The notes under the pieces: generated by a model
What the model was told of the DNA's origin: nothing
What the model saw: the letters and a program-made list of their open reading frames with translations, nothing else
The model's database searches: none
Assembly (NCBI GenBank): GCA_004802725.1
Contig: SGPM01000067.1
Coordinates: 32,400 to 96,399 of the forward strand
Source: Antrodiella citrinella
Taxonomy: Eukaryota; Basidiomycota; Agaricomycetes; Polyporales; Steccherinaceae
Direction: 5' to 3'
Length of the DNA stretch: 64,000 bases
Position numbers and translations under genes: made by a program
Shown: positions 19,489 through 32,217 of the stretch, one piece after another
Position numbering within the stretch: the stretch's first letter is position 1
Layout of the letters: every line of letters begins with the position of its first letter

Positions 19489-22400
19489 TCACCGTGCAAG
19501 ATCAAGTCGTTGGTCGTTTGAAGGGTACCGGTATGCCACAAAATCGGGGTCCTGGTCAACAAGTTCGAGATTCCGCCTTGACATCGTTGACAAGCGAGGT
19601 GCACCGATGAGTGGGCTATGCGCAAGCACAGAGCCGGCGTACCCATTCGTCCCGTTGGAAGCTGGCACTCCGTTGCTCGGGTAGTTGTCGTAGGGCAAAT
19701 CCGAATGGGACGTCCTAAAAGCAGGGAAGTCCAGAGACTCTGCAACGACGAGGCCATCGCTGGGATGTCCATGTACAGATTTCCTACCGAAGAGCGAGCC
19801 CAGGCCGAACTTGCTCTTTCTCTTTTTCGGCTTGTCAGAGGCGGGGGCTGCAAGGGATGGTTGAGAGTACTGCCCAGGCGCCCACTGACCAATGGTCATC
19901 GATACTCCAAACTCGTTGAACTTCTCTTGTCCGCCGAACGAAGGTGCATTCGTCTGACGCCTGGGATCTACAGTTGAGGACATCGGCGAAGGATGTAGCG
20001 ACTGTGAGCCTACACCGGCGAAGGACTGCCTTCGAAGGTCAGAACTGCGGAAGGCAGCCTGAGGAGGAGCGAATTCAGAAGAACGACCGTTGGGGTCATA
20101 CGTAAATACCGTTTGAGGTCGGCCGTCGTGGATGGGGAACTCGACGCAAGACTCTCCGGGCAACGGAGGCAAAGACTTCTCTCGAGACAACAAGGTCATT
20201 GGTCTTTGCGACGGTGGCGTCCCCGGTGTCATCGGTCCGTTGACACTTGACATGGTTCGCGAAGAGCTTCTGGTCCGAGCGTCGGATTCGGGAAGAGTGT
20301 AATCTCCAGAAGGGATCCTGTCGTCGTGGCCCTGTCCGGACTCACCACCAGGTCTAAGAGAGGCGGGGCACTGTACGATGTCCCTGTCCACGCCAGAGGG
20401 CCGCGACGATGTCGGAGAGGGCATCAAACTGGATGATGCGGTAGCTGGGGAGCCATAAGGCATAAATACGTTGGGGGTACCATTGGTCGAAGGAAGTGAC
20501 GGTGAGGAAAGATGGCGTGTACGTGAGCCATTGACGAGATAGGAAAGCGGAGGGGGAGGAGCAAGAGGCCCATCGTCCACGTGTCGGTCTACGGTCCCGG
20601 ATTGACTGGCATGAGCCACACTTTTCGATGAGGAGCCTGTGACAAGTTTCCAGATCTTCTTCAGACCCTTACTCTTCTTCGTCGTCCGAGTTTCAGTGAC
20701 ATCCAGTTGTGAGGGTTCCTGTATCCATGACTGGCTCAGTCGAAGTGTGGGTGCGTTGCTGCCGATGTCTACTGCCTGAGGATGTGCTGACAAGAACTGT
20801 TGCTCCCGCTGTAAGGCAACACTATAACATGCATCGTCAGAATTAAGGAACTGATGGGGACGATGTACGACTCACTGCATATCAATCATGCTACCCGACG
20901 GTGCTAAGCTGTCCTGACTGCGCCATCCAGCACTTAGGTTCTTCAGCCCAAAGAACCGAGATCGTCTTGGTGAAGATGTAGAACCGACACTTTGCATGTC
21001 TGAGAACGACAACTGCGACTGGGCCCTCAGCATTGTCAAAGGCCTCTCAGCCCCGCCGGTGAGGACGCTACTCGGCCTAGCAGACATAGACTGCGAGAAC
21101 CTGGAATCCGATCTGACACCAGAGAAGAACCCGCTGTCCGTAGGATGTGATTGATTTGGCATAGAGGCCACCGATATAACGTCGACTCGAGAACTGCGAG
21201 ATGATTTTCTTGCCCGACTTCGCTCCCGTTTGTCCTCCCTTTTCCGCTCGCGTTCCTCCCGCCGTACGTCAACATGCTCTACAATCATCCCGTTTTCCAG
21301 CAATGTGACATCGCGCCCGTGGGCGAGGCCAGAAGGTACAGCGGGCGAATTAGAGATCTTGACCCGGACACCGCTTCCATCATCCACATATGCCGGGCTG
21401 CTTCCCAGCTCGTATGCAGAACGACGTAGCTGCGAGTATGCGTCGCGCATTCGGTCATCCAACATACGAGACTCCCGCATGGCACGAGCATGTGCTACGG
21501 CTTCAACTTCCAGGAGAGCTCTTTGTGATCGGACGTACTGGTCTAGCGTCTGCAGCCGTGAAGACGCCTCTTTCGGGTTCTATACAACAAAAGGATCAGC
21601 AGGAGAACGCGGTGTGAGTTTGCAATGTGGCGTACCATGCTCAGCCATAGCTTCATATTCCCTTCCGTGAGAGGACCACCTTTAGCTCTCGGACGTGACG
21701 AATGGTCTGACGAGGACTTCCCCGACGTCTCCCCTTCCTCCTCACGTCGAATAAGATCCTCGTACATCACATCGCTCTCCCTTTCCCATACTCCAGGACC
21801 CGTCACATCTACATCGGCCATGTCCTGATCGCGCATAGAACATTCAACACAGACCTCCTCCTTCGGCATCTGGGGTGGTGCATAAGCGGGAGTAGCAAAC
21901 GACGGATTAATGAAGGTGGGGTGTTGTGGGTAAGCTCGAGGCTTAGGAGAAATCGGGATTACCATGGAGGCAGGATTGTAAGAAGGACCAGCTGAAAGAG
22001 GGACAATGGGTGACAGCGTTGAAGAACCGGGACCAACATTTCCAACGCCTGCTGAAGGTAGTGACGGGTGACGGGGCGTCGAAGGCATCATTGATGAAGA
22101 CCTATCTCGGTACTGGTCAAAAGAGGAAAGACGTTGTCCCATGTTATCTTGTGCGGCGGCCCGTTGTGACGCAAGCTTGTCAACGCCGTCGACAGCGGCG
22201 GACCTGCTGATTTCAGCAGCAGGGGCGCTACCGCCGGAATTAGACGACATGCGTTGTGTGCGTTGTTCTTCTGGACTTCTGGGCGAATACGCAGGTAACT
22301 CTGCTACAGCATACGTGCTGGCTAATTGATTAATTTGAGATTGGTGCTGGGTCGGATGTAACGCTGATGGGCGAGCATCCGTAGGCTGTGACGGTCGGGT

Positions 22401-22721
22401 CGAGTGTTGGGCAGGTGCATCTTCTATTGACTTGTCTGGAAACCAACCGCTGGGAGCGAACGAGTCGTTGGGAGACGAATAGTCTTGCCATGTCCCACGT
22501 GGGTCTGCTGGTGCAGAGTCTACCAAACGGTTTGCATAGGAAGGTGACATGACAGGAGGAGATGCAGCCTTGGGCAATGGCAACGTGGGATAACGAGTGT
22601 CTTTGAAGTCCAGTTGAGTCACCGGAAGCCCTCGGGAGTATAGTTCGACGGATTGTGATGATATGTGGCCAAGGGGAACGTTGGGTAGTCGTTCAGACGG
22701 CATTTGCATCGTGGTAGCCAT
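19489..22721 (-). CDS. Large disordered protein conserved in basidiomycetes, 1040 aa
   Basis: Exons 22721-21636, 21579-20876 and 20821-19489 join in phase. Most of the protein is Ser/Pro/Thr-rich and disordered. The most structured parts are residues about 300-362, including VCVECSMRDQDMADVDVTGP then GVWERESDVMYEDLIRREEE, with a CxxC pair, and the coiled coil opening exon 2 (RLQTLDQYVRSQRALLEVEA). A basic KKSKGLKKIWKLVTG patch and a KPKKRKSKFGLGSLFGRKS patch follow, both likely nuclear or membrane contact sites. I recall the CVEC..RDQDMADV motif as conserved in basidiomycete proteins but know no function. Many SP/TP sites suggest kinase regulation. The start at 22721 is the first ATG of a long open exon. 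Confidence 0.85.
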
Positions 22722-24729
22722 TCTGGGGGCAGCAGGAAGTAGTGTTCGAGGGAAGCGCCAATAACCAATGACCGAAGTAATGACGGAGGAAAGTTAAAAG
22801 CTCCGAAAATGATGAGTGCACAAAGAAGTTGAAGAAAAGGCTGAGGGAGGTGCTGCAGAAATGTATACGGGGGTGGTCAGAGTGGTCGTTACAAGAGGAC
22901 GACCCGATGAGCCGTTAGCGTCGGGGGTAATTGCAGGTTAAAATGGAGAAGAGAAAGCAATAAAGACGGTGAGCTGAACGCCTCGGACGACGTTGAAGCA
23001 GGGTAGGTGCCCAGAGGAGATCGTGGACGGCGTCGGGGCGTCGGTGGTCGTGGTCGTCTTCGTCTGAGTGAGTGGGTCGCCTGTGTCTGTCTTGGCCGGC
23101 TATCGACTTATCCTTTCCTGCTAGACGCCCTTCTCCGCATCCGACTTCAGTATTTCAAAACATCACTTTTACGTGACCAGCCAACGCCGTCATGGCATAC
23201 AATGATAGTAATCCGACCGCCGAGAACTGTGCAAGAGAATCATTCGAACGCGGTACCACATGAAGAACTGGACATCGACAGCCACTGCCTTCCAACAGTC
23301 AGATTACTTCAATTGGCAGACGGGTCTTAGAAACGTGAGTACGTGCATCCTTCTATAATGCTGTAACTAAGATGCCTTCTTAGAACACGAGTGGGAGCCA
23401 GAGATCTCTGAATTCTCCAAGGTCGAGCATCGAGTCGGCGGAATGTTGCTCTGGCACATGATTCGATCGACCTTATTACATTGGTCGAAAGAGAATGCAA
23501 GTTTGGGTTGTTCCAATGCTATTGGAGTAGGGCCCTTGGTCGGCCGTATGTTCTGTGCGTTGTTTGTCACAATTCACTACCATGTTCACTACCATGCTAG
23601 TATTGACATCGGCGCCCAGTCAGGTCGACCACTTATAAGCAGCGAAATACATCCACACTAGCTAGTAAGCTGGATCGAGTGATAATGCGAACTTCCACTC
23701 GTTTTGTGGCTTATTTCGCGTCGCCCAAAGACATCTCGGTGACATCCAGTTTATGACCGAGCATCGAAGTATGCTCTTGGCAGCTCGCTTGCATGAATAA
23801 TAGTAGGACCTGTGGCTGGCAAGCACTCCTGTTGTCTCTCTTTCGTTACCAATACCATCTAATGGAAGATGGGTCGCGCCACCGTAGCTTATCTGAGAAT
23901 GGTATCTAGGTGGATCACGGACGTCGGAGACTGTCACGTATGCAACGGAACATATATCTGCCGCATACGCTCAACTTTTGAGCTGGTCCTGCCGTATGAT
24001 TACATGATGGAAATTTCAATTCCCTCACCGCGAGTAGGGATTCCTGTTTCGTACGTGGAGAACTAAATTTTCAACAGTATTACACCACTTACCAGTTACC
24101 TTTAAATGCACGCAAAGTCTATAATCAGGTGTTCAACGCACACTGGTTGAGTCGTCCAAAAGTCGCTGAGCCAGACTCAAGTTGTCTTGAGCTCCATTCA
24201 GCTCAATGACTTATGCAGTTGCACTCTGTCATGCGCCGTCATGGTGAGTCTCACTTACTGCATGTTCTGAGTCCTGACAGAAATTCGATACGTGTACAGA
24301 TTAAGATGGGATGCAGACCAGCAACTGATCCGTCACCTTTCCGATCACGATTGCACATTCAATACCACTCGGTATCGCAGCGCTATGTGCGTCCTGGAGA
24401 CGCTCTCAAGTGCTACATACGCCCACTACAATTACTCTCATGTTCTCGCTACCCCCGCCACTGGGCGTTGCTGGAGCTCATCCGAGATGACCATAAGCCG
24501 TCCGTTAGCTTCAGAAGTCCTACACGGATCTGTCACTGCGACTCAGTGACGGGAGCCGTCGGGCTGGTAGTCTCCGCAGTGCTTGGTTCGTGACGAAGTT
24601 CACATCGCACCAGTACATTCGCCCCCACTCGGTACTCCGAGATGGCTATTCATGCCGAAGCACCCCGGTTTACAGCATTGCTCCGAACCATGTCCTTCTG
24701 GAATCGTGTTGACTACGACACGCGAAGAG
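22722..24729. other. 2 kb intergenic stretch between divergent genes
   Basis: It separates the disordered-protein gene (reverse) from the first ALDH gene (forward), so it should carry both promoters. Several open frames of 60-126 codons overlap on both strands, but none has family likeness or a consistent intron series. I call none of them. Confidence 0.45.
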
Positions 24730-24738
24730 TATATAAAG
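24730..24738 (+). promoter_or_regulatory. TATA box of ALDH copy 1
   Basis: tatataaag lies about 100 bases before the ATG at 24838. The intact third copy has a similar TATA box at a shorter distance. Confidence 0.55.
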
Positions 24739-24837
24739 CGGTATTTCACTGCAAGATTCACTCAAATTGTCTCGCTCTGCATTCGTCCCCACCCACTACG
24801 CTTCTTCTCATCCTCTTACGTGCGTATATTCTCCGTG

Positions 24838-26701
24838 ATGGCTTCCATCAACGACACCATCCCATTCACTGGTATCTTCATTGACGGGAAGAGCCGCCCC
24901 GCTAGCGACAACAGGTCTTTCGAAGCTCGCAACCCGCACAGCGGAAAGGTCGTTGGACTTGCAGCTTCTGCCACGAGCGACGACTGTCGTGCCGCTATTG
25001 AGAGTGCCGGAAAGGCGTTCAAGACTTGGGAGAAGACGACGCTCTACACGCGCCGGGCGGTGTTCTTGAAGGCTGCGAATCTCCTTGAAACTGACCGGTA
25101 CCAAGAGAAGATCATGACTTCTACGAGGGACGAGACTGGCGCATCGGATGGATGGAGGGGCCACAACATCGACAGTGCTATTCAGGTTCTTCGTGACGTA
25201 GCCGGTTTCACCTCTCTGCTGAAGGGCGAGGTATATCCTTCTAGACTTCCTGGCGGACAGGTCATCGTCGAGCGTAGGCCGAAGGGTGTCATGTACGTCT
25301 AAGTGTCCTTCCGCTATGTCATGAGCTGAATATTATGTATGTAGTTTCGCAATCTCACCCTGGAATGTGCCTGTTCTACTCTCAGTCCGCGCTGTTGCTG
25401 TACCAATTCTTTGCGGGAACACCGCCATCCTGAAGTGCTCTGAGATCTCCCCTCGCAGCCAGTCCATTGTCGCCGAACTCTTTACTGAGGTGAGCTTGTT
25501 CAGGGCCGATTAGTGTTGGTGTCGATATTGATATCTCAATTTAGGCTGGTTTACCGGACGGCGTCTTGAACTTCATATCTATGGACAGAAAAGACGCACC
25601 CAAACTAACCAACGAAATTATTGCTCATCCTCTGGTTAAATCTATCAACGTGAGTGTAACCTGTTAGATGTCATCTTATTCATTGGGCTCATATGGTTCA
25701 GTTCACGGGCAGCGACGTCGTAGGTAGAATTCTCGCTGGAGAAGCAGCGAAGTACTTGAAGCCGTGCGTCTTCGAATTGGGTGGTAAAGCTCCTGCAGTG
25801 GTAAATAATGTGAATACATATATTTCCACTGTTTCTGAAAGTCTGCTTAGGTCCTGGACGACGCCGATATTGTCAAAGCCGCTAAAGCCATCGTGTCCAG
25901 TGTCCTCTTGCATAGCGGACAATGTTGCATGTCCACCGAGCGTGTCATTGTTCAACGCAAGGCCTCCGAAACCCTCATTCCCCACATTGTGGAACTCATG
26001 GAGTCGTTCACTACGGTTGATACGAATTTAGACCCGAAGGGTCTGTCTGGACTATTCACGGAAGCATCTGCAGCTAAAGTTGTGTCTCTTATCGAAGAGG
26101 CGAGGTCAGAAGGAGCACAATTGGTGGTCGGAGATGGAACGCGTCAGGGCAATATCATACAGCCGCATGTGTTGGTTGGATGCCGACCTGGCACGAACGT
26201 ATGGAGCAGAGAAAGTTTCGGACCCGGTGAGTTTCATTCTTATCTTGAGTGGTACCTTGGTGCTCAAACGCATACTCTTAGTTGTGGTCATCGCTGTCGC
26301 CCACACCGTAGACGAGTTGATAGACTTGGCCAACGCGACTGATTACAGTCTAGCAGCAAGTGTGTGGTCCGGAAATGCTGCGACTGCTATGCACGTCGCG
26401 AGGCAAATTCATTCCGGTTCGTGTTCACGGTCTGCTAACGCATACACCATAACTCATTTGTTTGTTTCCGTCAGGCGTAACGAACATCAACGGACCAACA
26501 GTGCACACAGAAGGCATGACACATGCTGGTCTAGGGTGCGCTCGCCTCGCTTTGTTCTCTGTCTCACTAATGTTTGACTTTGACTCGTGCAGAGGCGCTT
26601 CCGGCTACGGCCACTTCGACGTCGCTCACTTCACGGATATGCGATTGGTCGTCGTGCACGCTGATGGTCCTACCTCCTACCCTGTCGTGGGTACAGCCTG
26701 A
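24838..26701 (+). CDS. Aldehyde dehydrogenase, copy 1 (intact), 494 aa
   Basis: Eight exons (24838-25292, 25345-25489, 25545-25649, 25702-25800, 25851-26226, 26282-26416, 26475-26535, 26593-26701) join without error. It is an NAD(P)-dependent aldehyde dehydrogenase of the soluble fungal salicylaldehyde/vanillin dehydrogenase-like group. Catalytic features are present: SPWNVP (oxyanion Asn), FTGSDVVGR (cofactor loop), ELGGKAP (general-base Glu), HSGQCCMST (nucleophilic Cys), ESFGP, and the C-terminal GASGYGHF with the family's final strand. It oxidises aldehydes, probably aromatic, to acids. It is the first of three tandem copies. The second is broken and the third (32218-34067) is intact, with the same intron positions, so the cluster arose by duplication. 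Compared with copy 3, residues after RDETGASD are diverged (WRGHNIDSAIQ in place of [11 protein letters not shown]). Confidence 0.93.
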
Positions 26702-27226
26702 GATGACTGATTCTCGTAGAGGGTGTGCTGAATATGGGACCACCGCTCGAAGTGACAGGACCGATCCGATCACCTCTGATCGCCGCTCAGATCAAGCCCC
26801 TCATACGGAACGGGTGAGAGTCTTGGTTTGAGACTAATGCTTCTTGTATGTTTGAGTCTGTGCTGCCGGAGTGGTCTCTATTTGTCAGTCATCTTTATCA
26901 TGCTCTCCTTTCGGTGTATTCAACGTCTGCTACTACGGCCGTACTACTAGTAGCTGTCTTATCAAATAATCTCTCTTTAACGTTAGGCTAGTTGCGATTT
27001 CTTCGTTCTCCTCGCGCAATGGGCTCAGGAAGAGCGCAACAAATTTCTGGTAAGTTTACCAATGTTCAGTACGCAACGCAACACTGAGCGGTTGCTTGCG
27101 CGACAGATACTCTTCAAGGTTAAAACGCCCCTAGTCTACACTTTCTAATCAGTCCGACCAATTCAGTTTAAGTGTCTCAACTCTGAATACCTGCCGATCG
27201 ATTTCTTGCTTCACCGCCGATGCCTT
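26702..27226. other. Intergenic between ALDH copy 1 and the broken copy
   Basis: No gene. It presumably contains the decayed promoter of the second copy. Confidence 0.5.
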
Positions 27227-28837
27227 GGACACAATGGACATCCCATTTACCGGCTACACCCTTCGAGCGCCGGGATTGTGTTCCTGAAGGCCGGCCGCAG
27301 ACCTCCTAGAAACCGACCGGTATTACCGGGACTCGGAGGTCCTGGACACTATAGAGACGAGCCCGCCGCGTTGGACCATGTGAAGCTGACCAATTACTAT
27401 GGTGCCATTGCGCTCTTGTGAAACGCCGCAGGGCTCACCTCTCAATTGAAAGGAGAGGTCTACTCTTCCAAGAGACGAAGTCGGCGAGTCGTGGTTGAGT
27501 GTAGAGCAAAGGGTGTTATATCGATTATCCTTGGCGCAGATCTGCCGTGGCGTCGTGGAATATACCCGTCCTGTGGCAACACCGTGGTTTTGTTTTTGAA
27601 GTGCTCCGAGTTCAGCTTGGCAGTCTGCGAAGCCAGGCAATCGTATCTGGAGTCTTCACAGAGGTCAGCTCCATCCGTTCACAATGTTGTGGACTACAAT
27701 ACTCACGCGTCAGCACCTTTCAGGCCGGTTTACCGAAAGGCGTCTTGATCTTCATCTCCATGGACAGGAAAGATGCACCTGAACTGACAAGGGAAATCAT
27801 CGCGCATCCCATTGTGAGAGCTATCAACGTGAGTGCGTCTGCTGGAGGAATGACATCTGTGACTCACGAGCATGTTGCACAGTTCACCACAAGCGCCGTC
27901 GTAGGCAGGATCCTTGCTGGCGAAGCACCTCAAACCCTGCGTCATAGAATTGGGGGATAAATGCGCCGCGATCGTACGTGTTGACCCAGCTCTGTTGTCG
28001 CTGTTGGTCAACGCGCTTTCGTGTAGGTTCTAGATGACGCTGACCTGTCAAAAGCGGCCAGTCATGTATCTCCACCGAACGTGTCCTCATTCAACGCAAG
28101 GCTTCCGAAACGCTGATTCCTAATAATTTCCTATGCTCGTGGACCTCATGAAGTCTATATCCGTGGGCGACACACATGAAAATCGCCAGAGTTCCTAGTG
28201 TTTGTCCACAGAAGCCTGCTAAGGTCATTGCCTTCATCGAGGAGGCAAAGAATCAAGGGGCGAAGCTATTGGTAGGAAATGGGCGCAGGGAGGGAAGTAT
28301 GATTCATCCGCACTTGTTGATTGGGTGTAAGCCTGGTATGAAGATTTGGGATAGGGAGAGTTTCAGTCCCGGTTCGTATTTCTCTGCTTCGATGTCTTCA
28401 AGTGAGCGACTGATATCGTGGCAGTGGGCGTTATTGCGATCACCGATACTGTGGACGAATTGGTGGATTTGGCCAATGCATCTGAGTACAACCTCGCCGC
28501 GAGCATATGGTCCAAGGATATAACCACGTGCACTGCCACGCATGTCGCGAGACGAATTCGGACAGATAAGATCTATGTCCACGACACCATCTTGACACTG
28601 ACTGGGACCGACTGATCGTTGGGATAGGTGGCATGAACGTCAATGGGCCGATGGTGCATACAGAAGGCATAACGCACGTTGGACTGGGGTGTGTCCATGT
28701 ATTGCTTTTGATTGACTAAGCTGACAGCTTTCGCAGAGGGGTATGGTCACTTCGACGTTGAGCATTTCACGGATATGCGATTGGTCGTCATACATCCTAA
28801 CAGTCCAATGGTATATCCTTTGGCGGGCTTAGCCTAA
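27227..28837 (+). pseudogene. Aldehyde dehydrogenase, copy 2 (broken)
   Basis: Traces of all parts of the ALDH gene follow in order, but in changing frames. The start region MDIPFTG is near 27234, then a large internal deletion, then FLKAG..., [42 protein letters not shown], a truncated version of the FTGSDVVGR exon, and near the end [33 protein letters not shown] and LAGLA with a stop. Near 28045-28080 about 40 nt are missing relative to copy 3, just before the catalytic SGQSCISTE, whose Cys codon survives out of frame. Frameshifts and stops make a working enzyme impossible. It is closer to copy 3 than to copy 1 at several sites ([16 protein letters not shown]). Confidence 0.9.
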
Positions 28838-29184
28838 AGTTGAAGTACGATGCATGAGAGAAGTCTCTGTGTAAGATAGCAAATGATGCATCATACGTAT
28901 ACGACAGTAGCGTAAATCTTGATGCGTGATGAGTTGTATTTGACTTAGACTAAAAAGATAACAGGCCAATCTGATGAATCCGAACCTGAGGATGCATGAG
29001 TCGCAGTTGCCACAACAATGAGTTCTTTTCAATGAAAAAAGAGGAGCGTATCAGGGATACAAGTTGAGTCCAGCCGGAGCATTGGTGTAGCTGGCTCGGA
29101 TTATCCCAATGGTAGACTCAATTTCGAAGAGCAAAGTAAATACATTGCCACGGCGCTTCTATGGGATAGTAATAGCCACAAGCA

Positions 29185-30195
<1,011 letters not shown>

Positions 30196-30785
30196 TTTAT
30201 GAGCAATGAACAGAACGTAGGGTACGGACCGGATGCTCTGAGCATGGTATGAGCGGAAGGATGTAAGTTGTGCAGAGTCGAGCTCAACTCGCAGGGGAGA
30301 GCTACGGTTATTCCGACGCTCCTGATTGGCTGAGTAGAGTTGGTCCGGGATCTTCCGGTAGCGCGCGCCCAGAGACTCCTTCAACTTGTTCGTGTCCAAG
30401 TGGACCTCAATTTCAACTTACACCGCTCCCTCCAGTAAAGCACCGAGACAATCGGACAATTCGCAATTCATTGCAGCCAATGTCCGGCTCAAAATAAACC
30501 TTGCATCATATTCGCTCTTTCTTGTCAAGAACGCCGTCCGTGGGCCTGCGGTGTATGCTGCGTATGTCGCTCGTGGCGCAATCAGCTGTCTACCAGACGA
30601 CCTTGCCTGTCGGTGAAGGCTGAATTGTAGGTATGCACATGGCGAGTCCATGACTTTTTGTCACCTTCTTGCAGTTCTCACCGGGACGCGACATATGTTG
30701 CAGGCCAATTGCGATGCGCTACTTGTACGGCAGTACGAATATCTCGTGATTCCACAGGTGGTCTACCATATGAAATATGGTCATT
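30196..30785. other. Intergenic, NDUFS7 upstream region
   Basis: It carries the NDUFS7 promoter on the reverse strand. The short open frames here have no support. Confidence 0.4.
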
Positions 30786-30881
30786 CCCAGGGTTATTCGA
30801 GGTTATTCGCCGCCGCCTGCGGCGGCGCTAATTTCCGCCCAGGCCTTTTCGCAGGCCTGGCAACGGCCGCCCCCCCCCTTC

Positions 30882-31392
30882 CACGGCGAACAAATGGGCG
30901 TTTCCGGTGTGCGGAACGCCAAATATACGATAATTATTGTCGCCTCATATCTCGCGTTTCTTGATGTACAATACAATACAAATTCTTCTATCATATCTGT
31001 GTAGTAAAACAGCATAATATACAAGTGAGAAATGAAATATATACACTTGAAGTATCTTGGAGATATCCATGATGACTGCTGGGTTAAGATACAAGACAGA
31101 TATGATGGTCATATCTAAATATTTTGCCGTATTTTCATTGTTTCTGTAAATTTCTGTGAATATGATATCATAGCTATTCCGTATACTGACCCAGCATTCA
31201 CTGAAGGTATCTCCGAGATACTTAAAGTGCATAGATTTCATTTATCTCCCGTATATCATACTGTTTTACTAGGCAGATACAATAGAAGAATTTGTACCAT
31301 ATTGTACATCGACATACGCTAAATATGAGGCGACAATAATCATCGTAAATTTGGCGTTTCCTCACACCATAAACACCCATTTGTTCGCCGTG
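30882..31392. repeat. Long imperfect inverted repeat (hairpin-forming)
   Basis: The two arms, about 30882-31135 and 31139-31392, are reverse complements at roughly three bases in four by eye. Transcribed RNA would fold into a long hairpin. The arms are AT-rich while the outer flanks are GC-rich. Confidence 0.85.
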
Positions 31393-31510
31393 TTCGCTGC
31401 CCTCTGAGCGACGGGCGCTTCCCCCGTGCAAACCCGCACCGTACACTCAAAGTTTTGAGGTCACGTGGGACCTTCCCTTTTTGCAGGGTCGACCCTTTTT
31501 AGCGCCCCCT

Positions 31511-31545
31511 AGGTATGAGGACCCTGCCGTATGAGGACCCTGCCC
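31511..31545 (+). repeat. 16 bp tandem repeat
   Basis: gtatgaggaccctgcc occurs twice in a row just inside the right end of the foldback element. Confidence 0.85.
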
Positions 31546-31639
31546 CCTACCGTAGTAACCGTACTAAGTGCCGATCGCTCAGAGGACAGCGGTAGCGGGG
31601 CCAAAATTAGCGCCGTCTTCGGCGGCGAATAGCTTTCAA

Positions 31640-32150
31640 GCTTGGAATGTTTTCTCCCGAATCCCGCGTCCTGGGGGCCTCTCTTTCGCACAGCTCGTGT
31701 CAACGTCGCTCATGCACATGTCCACCGAGTCGCGTCCCTGTACGAGGCGGGACCCGCCCTCAGCAACGTCGCCGCTGCGCTCGCTCGACTCAGACATTGG
31801 TGCTTTGCCCGTTTAGGCAAATGCCTGCCTGATATGGGAACCTCGTAGACGGCAATGGTCTCCAGGCGCGCGTCCCGCCGTGCGTGCGTCGTCCAGTAGC
31901 CCGAAGCAGGATGTCCCGCCCCTGTCGCTGTCCCCGCCGTTCAGGAGGTGCTCGAAACGAGATGTCCCGCCCCTGTCGAGGCTGTCCTCAGACGCGCGCC
32001 CCGCCGCTAGGGGCTGCAAACCTGATTACCTGATGTATGAATGGCCCGATCGGGCACACTTAGTCATTTTCCCGCTCCGTTGACCTCTACCCCGCGATAC
32101 AATGACCATTCTGCGGACGCAGATAAGCGTGGTGCCTCATCATACGACTC
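31640..32150. repeat. GC-rich region with a direct repeat
   Basis: atgtcccgcccctgtcg occurs near 31910 and again near 31961, each within similar flanks. All frames are open for about 60-80 codons because of the composition, but I see no real gene. It may be an older inserted sequence next to the foldback element. Confidence 0.5.
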
Positions 32151-32153
32151 ACA

Positions 32154-32160
32154 TATAAAA
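32154..32160 (+). promoter_or_regulatory. TATA box of ALDH copy 3
   Basis: TATAAAA lies 64 bases before the ATG at 32218, so a short leader is expected. The promoter proper must therefore sit in, or very near, the inserted repeats upstream. Confidence 0.6.
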
Positions 32161-32217
32161 GCCGATTGTCCGGACTCAATTTAACAACCCTCATCTATAT
32201 TCCACCCGTCTCACCAC

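Larger units (their letters stand above)
30805..31630. mobile_element. Foldback/MITE-like element with nested inverted repeats
   Basis: The outer ends, 30805-30834 and 31604-31630, are inverted copies. Both read attcgccgccg, then a variable centre, then cggcgctaattt. Inside them lies a long imperfect inverted repeat, 30882-31392, with its centre near 31137 and arms of about 250 bases. Matching pieces include ggcgaacaaatggg/cccatttgttcgcc, attgtcgcctcatat, acaaattcttctat, tagtaaaacag and aagtatct.ggagat. There is no coding capacity beyond an AT-rich frame reading through both arms. This is the layout of a foldback element or large MITE moved by another element's transposase. I could not find a convincing target-site duplication. 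Confidence 0.75.

Noticed and set aside
23007..23330. 107-codon forward frame in the 22.7-24.8 kb gap
   Set aside because: It is Arg/Gly-rich at first and then random, with no homology, intron plan or promoter.
30945..31241. 98-codon reverse frame reading through the foldback element
   Set aside because: It spans both arms of an AT-rich inverted repeat and has no family likeness. It is open by composition.
31568..32083. Overlapping 60-80 codon frames on both strands in the GC-rich stretch
   Set aside because: High GC makes stops rare. All frames are open at once and none has a start context or introns.
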